Of a stretch of 64,000 nt of DNA, positions 23,222 to 34,927 are shown one piece after another; the stretch's first letter is position 1, and each line of letters begins with the position of its first letter. The position numbers and the translations under genes were made by a program. The stretch is from Blumeriella jaapii. Taxonomy: Eukaryota > Ascomycota > Leotiomycetes > Helotiales > Drepanopezizaceae. The notes beneath the pieces were generated by a model, which was not told the DNA's origin, ran no database searches, and was given only the letters and a program-made list of their open reading frames with translations. The DNA is taken from assembly GCA_009599575.1 (NCBI GenBank), contig VWND01000076.1:930001-994000 (forward strand). The letters are read 5' to 3'.

Positions 23222-24644
23222 ATGTCCGGACCCACAGTTCGTCGTCGACCGATGCAGTACTCCCTCTTCCCGACTTGCCCTCCTGCGCCAGTGGAATTAG
23301 CACCGACTACGGGTGTTGGTGGTGAAAAGAAGAAGCATGTTGAAGGCTCGCTTCTGACCCTCGCCAACCGACCTCCTCCGCTTGCCAACAACAATGATAT
23401 GGCCCCCACCAACACCAAGCAGCAACAAGCAAGCCTCACGCACCACACGAATCCAACCATCTCCGCCGAGCTGCCTCCACCCATCTGGGAGATTGCGGAA
23501 AAGCCTCTTCCTCTAGTGCCTACAGGGCCTAAACCTCCGCCATTGCAACCGCGAAAGAAAGCCCAGCCTGGCCCGAGGGTCAAGCTGACGATACTGCCTT
23601 ATACGCAGGAGGATCGGAGTGCCGCTATGGAAGAAGTCAAGAGCCTGTATGCGAGGGGCCAGTACAAGCAGTGCACGATGCGCTGCAAGCAAATCCTCGA
23701 CGGCATCAAGGATCTTGTAAGTTGCGAGTGCCCTCTCGCCCTCCACACTTCTCCATACCGGAACCTCTGTGCTCACCAGACATGAACCGTAGGACAACGA
23801 GCATCCCATCTACTCCATCTGCCTTTCCTTCTTCGCTGCCAGCTCCCGAGACATGGCCGCCAGCATGCCGCACGACCGCCCGGTGGCCGAGATCCTCCAG
23901 GAATCACTTGCTTGTTTTCGAGCGACCTCGCTGTCCATCGAGCATGCGAAGGCCGGGCACGACGTGTGCTCTCCCACGGCCTCCAGCTCACCCCATTCCA
24001 CGGTATTTAGCACACGCTCCTCCGTGTGCTCGGTCTTCTCCACCGCTTCCGCATGCTCGCTGGTGTCCGATGCTTCTACGCGCGCCGAATCGCCGTCGAC
24101 CTTCGACGAGGAGTCCGCGAAGCGCGGCTTCCCCCCCTCGTGCCCGTCCAGCCGTCAAGACAGCGGCGACTCGCGCTCCGGGCGCAAGAAGAAGGTCTCC
24201 TTCTCCCTCGGCCTCGCCACGCTCCCCTCGGAGAGCGAAGTCAGCCTGTCGCCCGTCGAGGAGTCGGCCCTCGCCGCCTTCCCGGCGCCCCCGTCCTCGG
24301 ATGGCGACGAGCAGGACCACACGTCCACGTCCCCGCCCCCGTCCAGCAAGGCCTCCCTCGCCCCAGCGGCGCCGACCCCCTCCGCTGCCCCCTCCTCGCC
24401 GTACCCCCGGCGCTACGACTCGCGCCTCGCGTCCCTCGCCACCCAGCTGGACTACCACGTCGCGCCGCTGCGGACGCCCGCCGGCCTCGCCGCGGAAGAG
24501 CAGACCGGGCCCTGCGCGCGCTCCCATCCGCTGGAGTCCGAGGGCCGCCAGGAGAAGAGGACCCATTGGCATCGGGACCTGAAGCTAGGCGAGCACGCCC
24601 TCTTCGAAGCCGACGGTCAGATCTCGAGCAGCTGGGAGTTCTGA
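23222..24644 (+). CDS. Unknown fungal protein with a TPR-like helical segment, 448 aa
   Basis: Two exons, 23222-23716 and 23793-24644, joined in phase zero across a GTAAGT...TAG intron. I do not recognise a named family. Residues 1-120 are Pro/Thr/Gln-rich and look disordered. A helical segment follows, around residues 135-195, reading AMEEVKSLYARGQYKQC and, after the intron, HPIYSICLSFFAASSRDMA. It has the spacing of a TPR-like helix pair. The rest (about 210-448) is Ser/Pro/Ala-rich and GC-rich, with a short basic GRKKKVSFSLG motif near residue 280. The conserved look of the segment across the intron is the main support for the model. Confidence 0.75.
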
Positions 24645-25649
24645 GGAGGACACGAGTCCACGCAGCCGAGCGCGTCTGCGTGTCGCGGATCGAGCATCGC
24701 CGCCTGAGATGGACGGGAGATGACTGAGATAAGACGAGATGAGATGAGATCAGATTAGCCTACGACGATTTACGATACTTCACGAACGCAACGCGGGACG
24801 AAAAGGGGGAAGCGAAGCGAAGCGAAGCGAGGGGGGGGGAGGCAGGCGTTTAGAAAGATAAAGGACAAGTTATTTTTTTTATTGTGTCGGTGGTACAGTA
24901 CTGCCGGGCTATAGAACGTGCTCTGTAACATTACATGTGTTTGTACGAGTGGCTCGGTTGGGTTGGGCGATAAAAGGCTGGGAAACGGGCGCTGTCGGTG
25001 TTGGGGTTGATGTCTTTCCTTTGCAGCGGGTTTTCCCCTTTTCTCCTTTCGTTTTTCTTTTTGGGTGTGCATCCATCTGCTTCAGCTTGCCCAGATACCA
25101 CTTTGATTCGATCGAAATAGTTTAATACCCCCGCCTACCTACTACTACATACAGTACTTACAGTATAGTAGCTCCTGCGAAAAGGCAGAGCCAACATCCA
25201 ACGAAATACAACTTTTCTTTGTATCACGCACGGAATGACCAGTTGAATTTTGCGTGATGAATTCTCAAATGGGTGAGTTTGATCTTCCATCGTCCTTGCG
25301 TTGGTGGCACGTTCTATGGGCGAGAATCGTAGGTTGGCTTCAGTGATAACAACTGGGCGAGCATTTGAGATATACAGGTAAGATTGGGAGACCTTGGTTA
25401 TCCCAATTGTTCTACCATCACGGTCGGTTTTCCGGGGTTGGAATTGTACTTCTCATGCCACACGGCAAAGCAAGGCCACCCAATCAATGAAATTCATCAG
25501 CGTCACGATCACTACGCTAATATCCTTGCCAGAGAAGAAAACTCAATACAGGCGACGATAGTCCCACTTCGGCGTATCGACATCGGCGCAAAAGAAAAAA
25601 GGGCATCAACGTGAAAGAGACCAGGAGCCCCGTCCAGTCGGCAGTCTAC
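24645..25649. other. Intergenic region, no gene seen
   Basis: Lies between convergent 3' ends. It contains GAGAT repeats near 24730, a (GAAGC)n run near 24810, a TATTTTTTTTATTG stretch near 24872, and a CTAC/CAGTA-rich stretch at 25130-25175. Nothing supports a gene. Confidence 0.5.
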
Positions 25650-27115
25650 TCATTTAGGCTTCGAAGCGTTCGCTTGTGCCTCCTTCTCGACCTTCAGCTG
25701 CTTCTCACTCTCTTTCATCTCCCTCACTTTCGCAAATACAATCTCTCTAAAGATTGCGCCCTTCGCAATCTTGCTTAGAGATCTCTTCTCGCGGGTTGGA
25801 GTGCTGGGGCTCGGTCCGGAACCGGCGTCTTGGCCCGAAAGAGCTGCTCCTGCGGCGGCTTTGGCGTCGGCGGGAACGTCGGCTTGGCCAGGGACGTCGT
25901 CTTCGTCGTCTTCTTGCATCTTGAGCATCTCGATACGGTTGGCGAGCTTTACAATTTCGATGCCACGGCGTAGACGGGCCTTTGCCATGTAGGCTTTGAT
26001 CTCGGGCATCAAGTTCTTGTCGGTGGCGTTCTCTCCACTGAGCCAGGAGTGGCGAAGTGCTTCCTAGGAGGATGTCAAAAATTGAACTTCTGAATCTTAG
26101 TCGATTGGGCGCTCACCTTGCTTGTAGATCTGTCTTCTGCATCGGGCTGCAAGAGATGTTGAATGAAGTCCTTAGCATCATTGCTGACATCCTTCCAATA
26201 CCGTTCGTGGAAAATGACTTTGGCATTGCTGCATTCTTCGATGAGCTCTGGGAGGCTCTCGCTTCGGAAAGGCGAGTACCCGCAGAGCAGGGTGTAGGTG
26301 ATGACTCCGAGGGACCACATATCGACTGGCTTGCCGTGACCTTTCTTCAACATGACCTCTGGGGCAGCATAGCCAAACGAGCCAGCCATTGTTGTGAGCA
26401 CTTCGTCTTTCGAGTCCAGCATCTTCGCAATGCCAAAATCAGCGAGCACGAGGTCCGATCCGGGTTTGGGCGTTAAGTAAAGGAGGTTTTCGGGTTTGAG
26501 ATCTATTTCATGTCAGGTTCGGCCAGGAGCAGATGAAGACGATGGACCATACCTCGGTGGACCACATTGTTGTCGTGTAGGTAATCGACAGCTTCCAGAA
26601 CCTGCCGGATCGTCTGAGAGGCATCCTTCTCCGTGAACTTGCCCTGCTCGCAGATGCGGTCAAACAGCTCTCCTCCAGTGGCTAGTTGGGTCACAATGTA
26701 GTATTTGTCCTGCATCTCGTCAGACTCCGTTGCTCCTCGCCGCACTTCCGCAGCGTAGCCTACCCTCGACTCGAACCAGTCCACGAACTTGACAATGTGG
26801 GGGTGCTTCATCCGCTGCAACATCTCGAGCTCATCGTAGACCATCTGCTCGTTGCCCTTGACATTCTTCTTCAGGATGATCTTCACGGCCACCTTGCCCG
26901 TGGGGCCGTCTGCCTCTCGGACGATCCCATATGTTCCGGCCCCGAGGGTGCGTCCAAAACGATACTTGGCTCTGGCCGCTGGTCAGCCACTGCGCGAGGC
27001 GCCGGAGCAGGAGGCGGGCGGATGGCATGCGAGCTTACTTCTTGTCGTAGCTTTCCGGCTGGCCGTGCAGCTTGTTGAGCATGTTCGAGACTGGATGGCG
27101 GGAAGGAAACGACAT
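25650..27115 (-). CDS. Calcium/calmodulin-dependent protein kinase type I-like, 413 aa
   Basis: Ser/Thr kinase of the CaMK family, likely cytosolic and activated by Ca2+/calmodulin. Exons in coding order: 27115-27039, 26971-26764, 26709-26553, 26502-26117, 26063-25650, totalling 1242 bases in phase. The glycine loop is GAGTYG (36-41) and the ATP Lys is in VAVKII (Lys56). The catalytic loop HRDLKPEN (146-153) is split by an intron. DFG (169-171), an activation segment with [13 protein letters not shown] (184-196) and [19 protein letters not shown] follow. After the kinase domain, about residues 301-325 ([18 protein letters not shown]) form a basic amphipathic helix, a good calmodulin-binding candidate. 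The tail is Ala/Pro-rich and acidic. MLNKLHG, 11 codons in, is a possible alternative start. Confidence 0.9.
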
Positions 27116-27917
27116 GGTTAGCACACGTGCTAGAGGAGCAGACACGCAAGGACACAGTAGGAGAGGAGGAGGAGCACGGCCAGGGCTCCCTGGAGCCGTC
27201 GCGACATCTGCTGATGCCGCAGAAGATGCGCTGGACCGCCCGCGAGCAGGTGGGAGACGCTGGCGGCGCGGGCGTCGCGGGGCGTGGGAAGGCGCGCAAG
27301 TGAAGCTGTTGCAACGAACGCATCCTGACTTACAGCTCATTGTGGCTGCCAATTGCGGGATCGCGGCGTCAATTGCGCAGTGGTGTCGGCTCGGTCGAGC
27401 GGTCGAGCGGTCGAGCGGTCTGGCCGACGTCGAGGGGATGTGGAGGGGATGTGGAGGAGAAGAGGGCCACGAGGGAGAAGTAAGTTCTCTGGAAGTCAAG
27501 TTGTTAGCAGCACGAAAAGCGCGAGGTCCTGCCCACCAGCTATTTAAAGGCTGCCCGCACTACTACGGTCCTGTGCAGTACAAGACTTATCGCCGACACC
27601 GACGATAAGGCCCCGAGCCACGCTAGCCCCTCATCCGACCCGGCCGTGGGTGAGAAGTGCAGCACCACCGCACCGCACCGCCTCGCACGACACAGCTCAC
27701 TCTTCTCAGCTCAGCAGCTCAGCTCAGCTTCTCTACAGCACATACCTGCTGCGACCCACGAGTCTTCAACTGCCTCGACGACGCCCTTTCTCCTCCGCGA
27801 CGGACCCGACTCCCCATCTCAGGAGCGACGGTGCTGCACAGAAGCCGCTCCACGACCACGCTCCCTCACGCTCGACCCCGCCATACCCTTCGCCGACCGT
27901 CTGCACCTCGCGGCGAG
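27116..27917. promoter_or_regulatory. Divergent promoter region between the kinase and the E2 gene
   Basis: 802 bases between outward-facing start codons. It contains a (GTCGAGCG)n repeat near 27393-27420, GATGTGGAGG repeats near 27435-27460 and CAGCTCAGCT repeats near 27695-27730. The overlapping frames in all three plus phases at 27646-28055 are artefacts. Confidence 0.5.
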
Positions 27918-28585
27918 ATGAGCAGCTTCGCAACCAAACGACTGTCGAAGGAGTTGTCGAAGGTATGCGATGCGTGTCCACTGCTCCCGAACCAAGACGT
28001 CCTGCTAAAGACGCTTAGATACACGGCGCGTTGCCGCCGGGCATCGAGCTGGTGAACGCAGAAGGCTTCCAAGAATGGCAGCTTGACATCAAAGTCCTCG
28101 ACGCGAACCCGCTCTACTTGGACAAGACGTTCCGTCTCAAATTCAAGTTCAGCCCTCAATATCCCATTGGTTGGTGCCCCCTTCGCAAGGGACCCGGCTC
28201 CCCGGTGCTGATGTGATGTGGGCTCTGTTCTCGAACACCCTGACATGCTACGCCTCCGCGGCAACCTGCCCGGCTCTCCCAACCAACCACACACACTAAC
28301 GACGGCCCTTCCACAGAACCTCCCGAGGTGACCTTCGCACAGCTGCCCGACCGGCCGATCCCGATGCACCCGCACATCTACTCCAACGGCATCATCTGCC
28401 TCGACCTCCTTGGCCAGCAGGGCTGGAGCCCCGTGCAGAACGTGGAGAGCATCTGCATGTCGCTGCAGAGCATGCTGACGGGGAATACGAAGGATGAGCG
28501 GCCCGAGGGGGACCAGCAGTTCGTGGCGAACAATCGGCGGAGACCGAGGGACATCGATTTCTACTATCATGATAATACGGTCTAG
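27918..28585 (+). CDS. Ubiquitin-conjugating enzyme E2, UBE2W-like, 154 aa
   Basis: E2 enzyme that carries ubiquitin on a catalytic cysteine. Exons 27918-27962, 28019-28169, 28317-28585 (465 bases in phase). The fold starts at the N-terminus (FATKRLSKELSKIHGALPPGI), followed by FKFSPQYPIEPPEVTF. The active site is HPHIYSNGIICLDLL, with Cys93. The short C-terminus RPRDIDFYYHDNTV and the length resemble the UBE2W/Ubc16 group, which in animals modifies protein N-termini; that role here is inference. The second intron has a weak GTTGGT donor, but the YPI/EPPE junction is diagnostic. Confidence 0.93.
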
Positions 28586-29367
28586 TGTGGAGGGGTGAAG
28601 GGTGAAGGTCGTGGACTCCTCGCTACGGCGCACCGGAGGATAAGATAGTGACAGGGAAGGAAATGGTGGGATTGGGACTCGAGCGTGGTGGAAGGGCATT
28701 CACCGACGTTACTTATGGGTAAGCCAGAACGGCTATCCATAGTGCTGGGCTTGGATTTCTTCAGATTGGGCATAATAGCATGGCGTATGGAACAAAATTT
28801 CATCATCGTACTGACGTGTGTTTGTGTGGAAATAGATAACGAGATTCTGGTAGTCGTGCCCTCTTTGCGTCTTGTTCCCTTCTTTGGTGCGTCGAAGCAA
28901 ACGAATTGGTCGCCATCGTAGTACTGTACAGTAGGTATCTTCTACGATCAACGGCCCTGACATACTTCCCAGCATCGCTAGTGATTTCTCATCCACAACC
29001 TTACCGAGCTTTTGTGTAACCGCCCTGGCGAGCGACTCGGCGGGCGGTTTCGATTCCCTTTCTTCCGTGTCACTCGGCCGGGAGCGGCTATCATCTCCCT
29101 CCACTTGCCATGCAACAACCAACAACTACCTTGTTTCCGGTCTACCTATTTTCGACCTACAGTACCCGACTCTCTTTCTCTGCCCGTTGTCCCAGATTCT
29201 GGCTCGACAAGGGAAGCACTAGGTGCCTGTGCGGCAAAAGCCACATCCGAGTGAGCGATCGGGTTTGGGCTCGTGGCACCTCACACAGCTAGCTGGATGG
29301 ATGGACTCGGTAAGGGAGCATGGATGGAAAGAAAACTTTTGGAAGTTCGCATCGATGTTTTTTGCAC

Positions 29368-29408
<41 letters not shown>

Positions 29409-29535
29409 CAGCAAGTTTCCCCAAACCCGGTCCATCTCGCTATCAACTTGCCACTAACGCGGACGGAAACAGTGCCAACCCTCATGCGCTCGTTTAAAAG
29501 TACAGTTCAAATCGAACCCTGGTATATTTGATTGA
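28586..29535. other. Intergenic region with a CAAG repeat
   Basis: Lies between convergent 3' ends. A (CAAG)n tetranucleotide run occupies about 29367-29408. No gene seen. Confidence 0.5.
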
Positions 29536-31526
29536 CTATGATGCCGGCGCGTCGGCTGCCGTCTCCGTTACAGAGACGGCAGCGTCTTGGACGGGCACCG
29601 TTGTTTCCGCCGGGATCTGTTCCTCAACTGGCTTGACGGCCTTGGGTGCCGCTGGCATAGCTTCCGGTGCCGGTGCTGCCGCAGCCTTCTCGGCCTCGCC
29701 TTTGATGCCGCCGACAACCTTCAGTCCATCCGCCTCCTGGACCAGTGAATCGAGATCTGCTTTTCGCTTTAAGCGTTGCTTGACTTCAGCAGCGACGTTG
29801 ACTAGATCAACGAGAACGCCCTCCTTCTCCGGGTGGCCTTCGCGCAGTCCCATCTCCTTGATCTTGACCTTGCCTTGCTTCACTTCCTCCTCGCCAATGA
29901 CGACAGTGAAAGGGATGCCGTTGACTTCGGCTGATTTGAACTGCGCAGGTAGCTTGGGCTTGACTTTGTACGAGAATTCGGCCTAGGTTAGATCAGCTTG
30001 GTGCAATCTCAAGCTCGACACAAGAATGGTTTACCTTGATGCCAGCTTCCCACAGCCGAGTACAGATGCTCAGTCTTTCCTTGACGAGCCCAGTGAAACC
30101 CTTGCCTCCAAAAGCCATGACGTACACATCGACTTCGTTGTTCCGTACTGCTTGGGCGTTCTTCTCTGCGAGCATGCGCGCCTTGGTTATGGAGAAAATC
30201 CTGTCGACACCGAACGAGATGCCCACACAAGGAATCTTGTTCTTGCCGGAAAACATGCCCACCAAGTCGTCATATCGTCCACCTGCTGCCACACCAACAC
30301 CTACGCTGGGATCGGATGAGCGGTCTTCATCGGCGTCTGCGCTCTTAGATGGCTTTTTGGATGGCTTGGGTGGCGCGGCAGTTGTTGAAAATGTGGATGC
30401 AGGTGCTGCTGACTCTTTCGTTACAACTTCATAGATGATTCCGGTGTAGTAATCTAGTCCACGTGCCAGACTCAAGTCGAACGAAACGTTCTTCAGGGCA
30501 TCGAATGCCTCCAGGTATTCGAAGAGCTGTTCCATCTCCGTCATTCCTGCCTTCATAGACTCATTGGCCGCCAGCTTTTTATCTGCTTGTAACCTAGACA
30601 AGAGATCAACTTGTCCTTTCTGGACAACATACTCGCCGATTCTGTCTGCGACGTCCTCAGCCAGTCCCTTCTCATCCACCATTTCCTTGCGTACTTCTAC
30701 CCAAGGTTGCTTGTCCAATTTGTCTACTGCGGAGGAAATGGTTCTGATCTTGTCAGATGGCACACCACAGACCTCAAAAATGCCGTCCAGAATTTTCCGG
30801 TTGTTGAGTTTGATCGTGTAGCTCCCATTCCATCCCAGACCCTCGAAGACTTCGGCGACAATGCGTATGATCTCTGCATCTGGAAGCATAGGATCGTAGG
30901 TGCCCGCGATATCGAAATCGCACTGGTAAAACTCTCGCATTCGGCCCTTAGTCATGGCCGGTTGATCTCGTCTATAGACCTTGGCGATGTGATATCTCTT
31001 AATGCTCTGGATATCGCGGTTCATGGCTAACCATCTCGCAAACGGCACAGTCAGGTCATATCTCAGCGAGCAGATCTCCCCGCCTTGATCTGCGAGGTCG
31101 TAGATGAGTTTGCTGTCTTCGCCATATTTTCCTGCCAGGATCTCCTTCAACTCAAACACCGGAGTGTCTATCGTGACTGCTCCGTGACGCTTGAAAACCT
31201 CGGTGATGGTAGAAAAGATCTTATCCCGTATCACCATGTCCTTGCCCTCCCCTGTGTCATGGTGAGCGCAAGTTCCAATCGCACGTGGTGGAGGCAAGCT
31301 CACAATCCTTCGTCCCCTTCGGAGTCTTCAGCTCGAACTTGAGGCCCTTGGGCGCCATGTTGACGAGGTCGCCGTCAACTACTGTCCGGCACCTTGCTGT
31401 TACCGAGAAAGTTCGTGATTTTTGGGTAGTTGCGCAGATGGGGGGGAATAGTTGTCTTGGTCGCGGGGTCTGTGATTGTCGAAATGATCTCGCAGATCGC
31501 GGCAGTTGTCGTTGTAGAGTCTTCAT
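29536..31526 (-). CDS. HTS1: Histidyl-tRNA synthetase, cytosolic and mitochondrial forms from two starts
   Basis: Class II synthetase that charges tRNA-His. Exons in coding order: 31526-31304, 31251-30035, 29982-29536 (1887 bases, 628 aa). The first ATG gives an Arg/Ser/Thr-rich leader ([19 protein letters not shown]...) that looks like a mitochondrial presequence. An in-frame second ATG at 31358 begins [18 protein letters not shown], a natural cytosolic start (572 aa). Yeast HTS1 makes both forms this way, and I infer the same here. Motif 2 region [20 protein letters not shown], His motif [18 protein letters not shown], and motif 3 SFGVDRIFS are present. A Lys/Ser-rich insert separates the His motifs, and the C-terminus has an Ala/Pro-rich extension of about 50 residues. 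Confidence 0.95.
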
Positions 31527-31795
31527 TCACTCGTTCAAATATCACTTGGACGGAGAAGGTTATGGGCCGGAATTCCCAGAATTTCTGACTCATTGGTGGG
31601 GAGGAGGAGGATTCTTCAGCCTCGCGTTCGCTTGGTGGTCGGAGAGTCGCATTGGTCGGCGCAATGTCACGGATCCACGTTGAGCCTCGTTTCGACCCTG
31701 CTCCTCGCTTGGCTTATTCCCATCCTCTTCTCGCCTCCCCTCGCCTCTCTGCATCTTCCTTCTTTCTCCGATCACCAGCTCGCATGTAGCTCAAG
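31527..31795. promoter_or_regulatory. Short divergent promoter between HTS1 and VPS33
   Basis: Only 269 bases separate the two outward-facing start codons, so the genes must share regulatory DNA. No clear TATA box. Confidence 0.6.
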
Positions 31796-34122
31796 ATGGC
31801 TCCTCGTGCTGGGTTCGACACCGACCAGATCAAAGACAAGGCTCGCAAGGACCTTCTCTATCTCCTCGAGGGCGTAAGTAAGGACTCCCGTCGTCCCCTC
31901 GAGCTGAGCAGGACATCAACTGACCTGCGGCTCTGCTAGGTACGAGGAAAAAAGAATCTGGTCCTTGAAAAGAGTCTGGCTGGCCCAATAGGCATATTTG
32001 CCAAATTCTCAACACTTCAGGACTACGGTGTTGACAAGGTCTTTTTCTTGGAGAATGGAAATGCGGATGTCAGTCAGCGGAACGTCGTGTTCATAGCCCG
32101 GGGCGAGAGTGCTAGGCACGCTCAATCTATCGCCGGTACGTTCCAAACTACGTTCCAAATTAGGTCCAACCTTACCTCCTTCCACTTGGGCTCTTAAAGT
32201 AGATTTCGTAGAAGTATTACATCCACTCTACCTAGTCAGTCTTGAGCCCTACATCGATTGGTTTGCTCAAGAACGATGAGACCTTAGGAATAGTGTAGAT
32301 GTCCACCCATATATCATTGTACGCTTTTTCGTCTCGCGCTGACATCTCTCAGATCAAATCAAACGCATGCAACGAGAAAGCCAAACTGGACATGAGTTCT
32401 CAATCTTTTGGGTGCCACGAAGGACTCTCGTGTCCGAAAAGATACTCGAAGAAGCCGGCGTGCTGGGCGACACGAGTATCGCCGAGTTCCCCTTATACTT
32501 TCTCCCTTTAGAGAAAGACCTCCTGTCTCTCGAGCTTGATGATTCGTTTGCCGACCTTTACCTGCGGAGAGATCCAACTCCAACATATCTGCTGGCACGT
32601 GCTTTGATGCTGATACAGCAAAAACACGGACTATTTCCTCGCATCACTGGACAGGGCGACAACGCGAAGAGGCTTGCAGACTTACTTGCGCGGATGCGAC
32701 AAGAACTGATTGCAGGGGAGGATACAAACGAAAGTAGCAGGCTAGGATTGACACCGAGCACGACCGTGGAAAGTGTCATTGTGATAGATCGCGAGATCGA
32801 CTATGCGACTCCACTGCTCACGCAGCTGACATACGAAGGACTGATCGATGAGGTTGTAGGGATTTCAAACAACCAGGCTGAGGTAGACTCTTCCATCGTT
32901 GGAGCCGCCCCACAGCAGGCATCAGCACCCTCGAAAGCGGTGGGTGGAGCAACACAAGCGAAGAAGCGAAAAGTTTTGTTGGATTCCTCGGACAAACTAT
33001 ACGAACAGTTGCGGGATACCAACTTTGCGATCGTGGGCAGTTTATTGAACGGAGTCGCCAGACGACTCAAGGGTGACTATGACAGTAGACACGGGACGAA
33101 GACGACGGCAGAACTGAGGGAATTTGTGAACAAGCTCCCGGGATACCAAGCAGAGCAACAGAGCTTGAAGATACACACAGGTCTTGCCGAAGAAATCATG
33201 AAGCATACTCGTACAGATCAATTCAGCCGAGTACTGGAGGTGCAGCAAAACTTGGCGGCTGGTGCAGATCCTTCCTCTCAACATGACGCGATAGAGGAAC
33301 TCATTGCACGGAATGCTCCGATTTCTGAAGTTCTGCGCATACTGTGCCTGGAATCATGCCTATCCGGTGGTATAAAACCTCGTGAGTTAGAAGCCTTCAA
33401 AAAAATGATCCTGCATGCCTATGGCTATCAGCACATTCTCACACTCGACGCCCTCGAAAAACTCCAACTGCTCCTTTCACGAAGCTCTCCAATGGCGTCA
33501 ATGATCCCGATGTCTGGCGGACCTGCGATTACCGGAACGAAGACCAATTATACGTATCTGCGAAAAGCTCTTCGGCTCATTGTAGATGAGGTTAATGAGC
33601 ACGACCCGAACGACATCGCTTACGTGTATAGCGGATACGCGCCATTGTCAGTACGCCTGGTTCAATGCGTACTGCAAAAACAATATCTTGTATCAATTAC
33701 TCGAGGCGGCGCGAACAACCCTGCCGCTTCAAGGACTGGTGGCGCATCGCAGGGCTGGAAAGGTTTCGATGAGGTGGTAAATCATGTTCGAGGGCAAACA
33801 TTCGACGAGGTGCAGAAGGGAGAAGATAAGGCAGTCAAGGCCCGCGCTCTGCTCGGAGGAAGCGGGGAAGAAGATTGTATTTGTTGTTTTCCTAGGCGGC
33901 ATTACTTTCACCGAGATCGCTGCTTTGAGATTTATCGCGAAGAAAGAAGAAGGTATCCTCGAACTACTCGGCCCCTATGTCTGAGCCATGCTGACAACTT
34001 GCGAACCAGCACGGAAACAAATGATTATCTGCACAACCTCGATCATTAGCGGGAACAGAATCATGGACGCAGCGATCGAGAAAGCATCGTTGGGCAAGGT
34101 CATAATACCAGATTCGGCGTAA
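31796..34122 (+). CDS. VPS33: Vacuolar sorting protein VPS33 (Sec1/Munc18 family), with one frameshift
   Basis: SM-family subunit of the HOPS/CORVET tethering complexes that drives SNARE-mediated vacuole and endosome fusion. Exons 31796-31873, 31940-32135, 32353-33952, 34010-34122. The start MAPRAGFDTDQIKDKAR leads to KNLVLEKSLAGPIGIFAKF. Then come FPLYFLPLEKDLLSLEL, VESVIVIDREIDYATPLLTQLTYEGLID and a C-terminal LGGITFTEIAALRF. The frame changes at the G4 run 33864-33867: before it ALLGGSG, after it KKIVFVVFLGG in another frame. Removing one G gives 661 aa, a normal length. Indel error or recent mutation, as in three other genes here. Confidence 0.88.
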
Positions 34123-34927
34123 AAGGCCTCGTGGTAGTAGATGTTGGCAACAAGCCAAGCCACTTGTAGCAGCCTTTAATGATAATGTAATCAAGAGATA
34201 CTTAAGGGTAGAAGCAAACACATCAGTAATTGTAGAACTGGTCTGGCAAACATCGGTACGAGCGGGGATCAAATTTCCTGGGCTCAAGGCCGTGGAAACT
34301 TTGCTCCAAAGTCCTTTTCAAATGTAAATCGAGTTATACATTTTGCAATCTAAAATACACTACAAAACATAGGGCAGATCGATGATGATATGCACTTGCA
34401 ACTTTTTCAGTTCGCTTGACTCGGATAGGAGGTTGGGGCATATCGTTCAGACTCACACGTGATTCTCCGCTTTGGCAATAGAAGTATTGGCCTTGCCGTT
34501 CCTCATTCTGACTCGAGGCCATGAAGATTGTCAATATCGTACCCCTCGACAACCCCACGAATCCTCTCGAGTCCCCAAGGGATACCAGGTTCCTTTACGA
34601 ATAACGACGATAAGGCCAGACCATATTTCATGGGGCGTAGTGGGACAGGCATATCTACATACAACTGAGAAGGGAAAACATCGCATGCGAGAGGTGAGAC
34701 TTGCTCCACGTGGTGATACAAATATCAATGTCAAGAGCGTATCGTAGTAGCTAAACAATTGTGCCAGTTCTCTGAACATCGAACCACCAGCATTCGCTGT
34801 GATATATCGTTGACAGGCTTGTGGGGGAGCGAATATCAAGTGGCAGGGGGACTTCGGCCCAGCCATTACCGACAACATCCATATATGACCAAACAGTCAA
34901 CTGGTCACAAGACTAGGGGGCCTAAAG
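34123..34927. other. Intergenic region, no gene seen
   Basis: Contains the VPS33 3' region and the demethylase promoter. The short frames on both strands show no family features. Confidence 0.5.

Noticed and set aside
23671..24582. 303-codon plus-strand and 194-codon minus-strand frames
   Set aside because: Arg/Pro-rich shadows of the second exon of the 448-aa protein.
29367..29408. CRISPR-like or coding repeat
   Set aside because: A plain CAAG tetranucleotide microsatellite without spacers.
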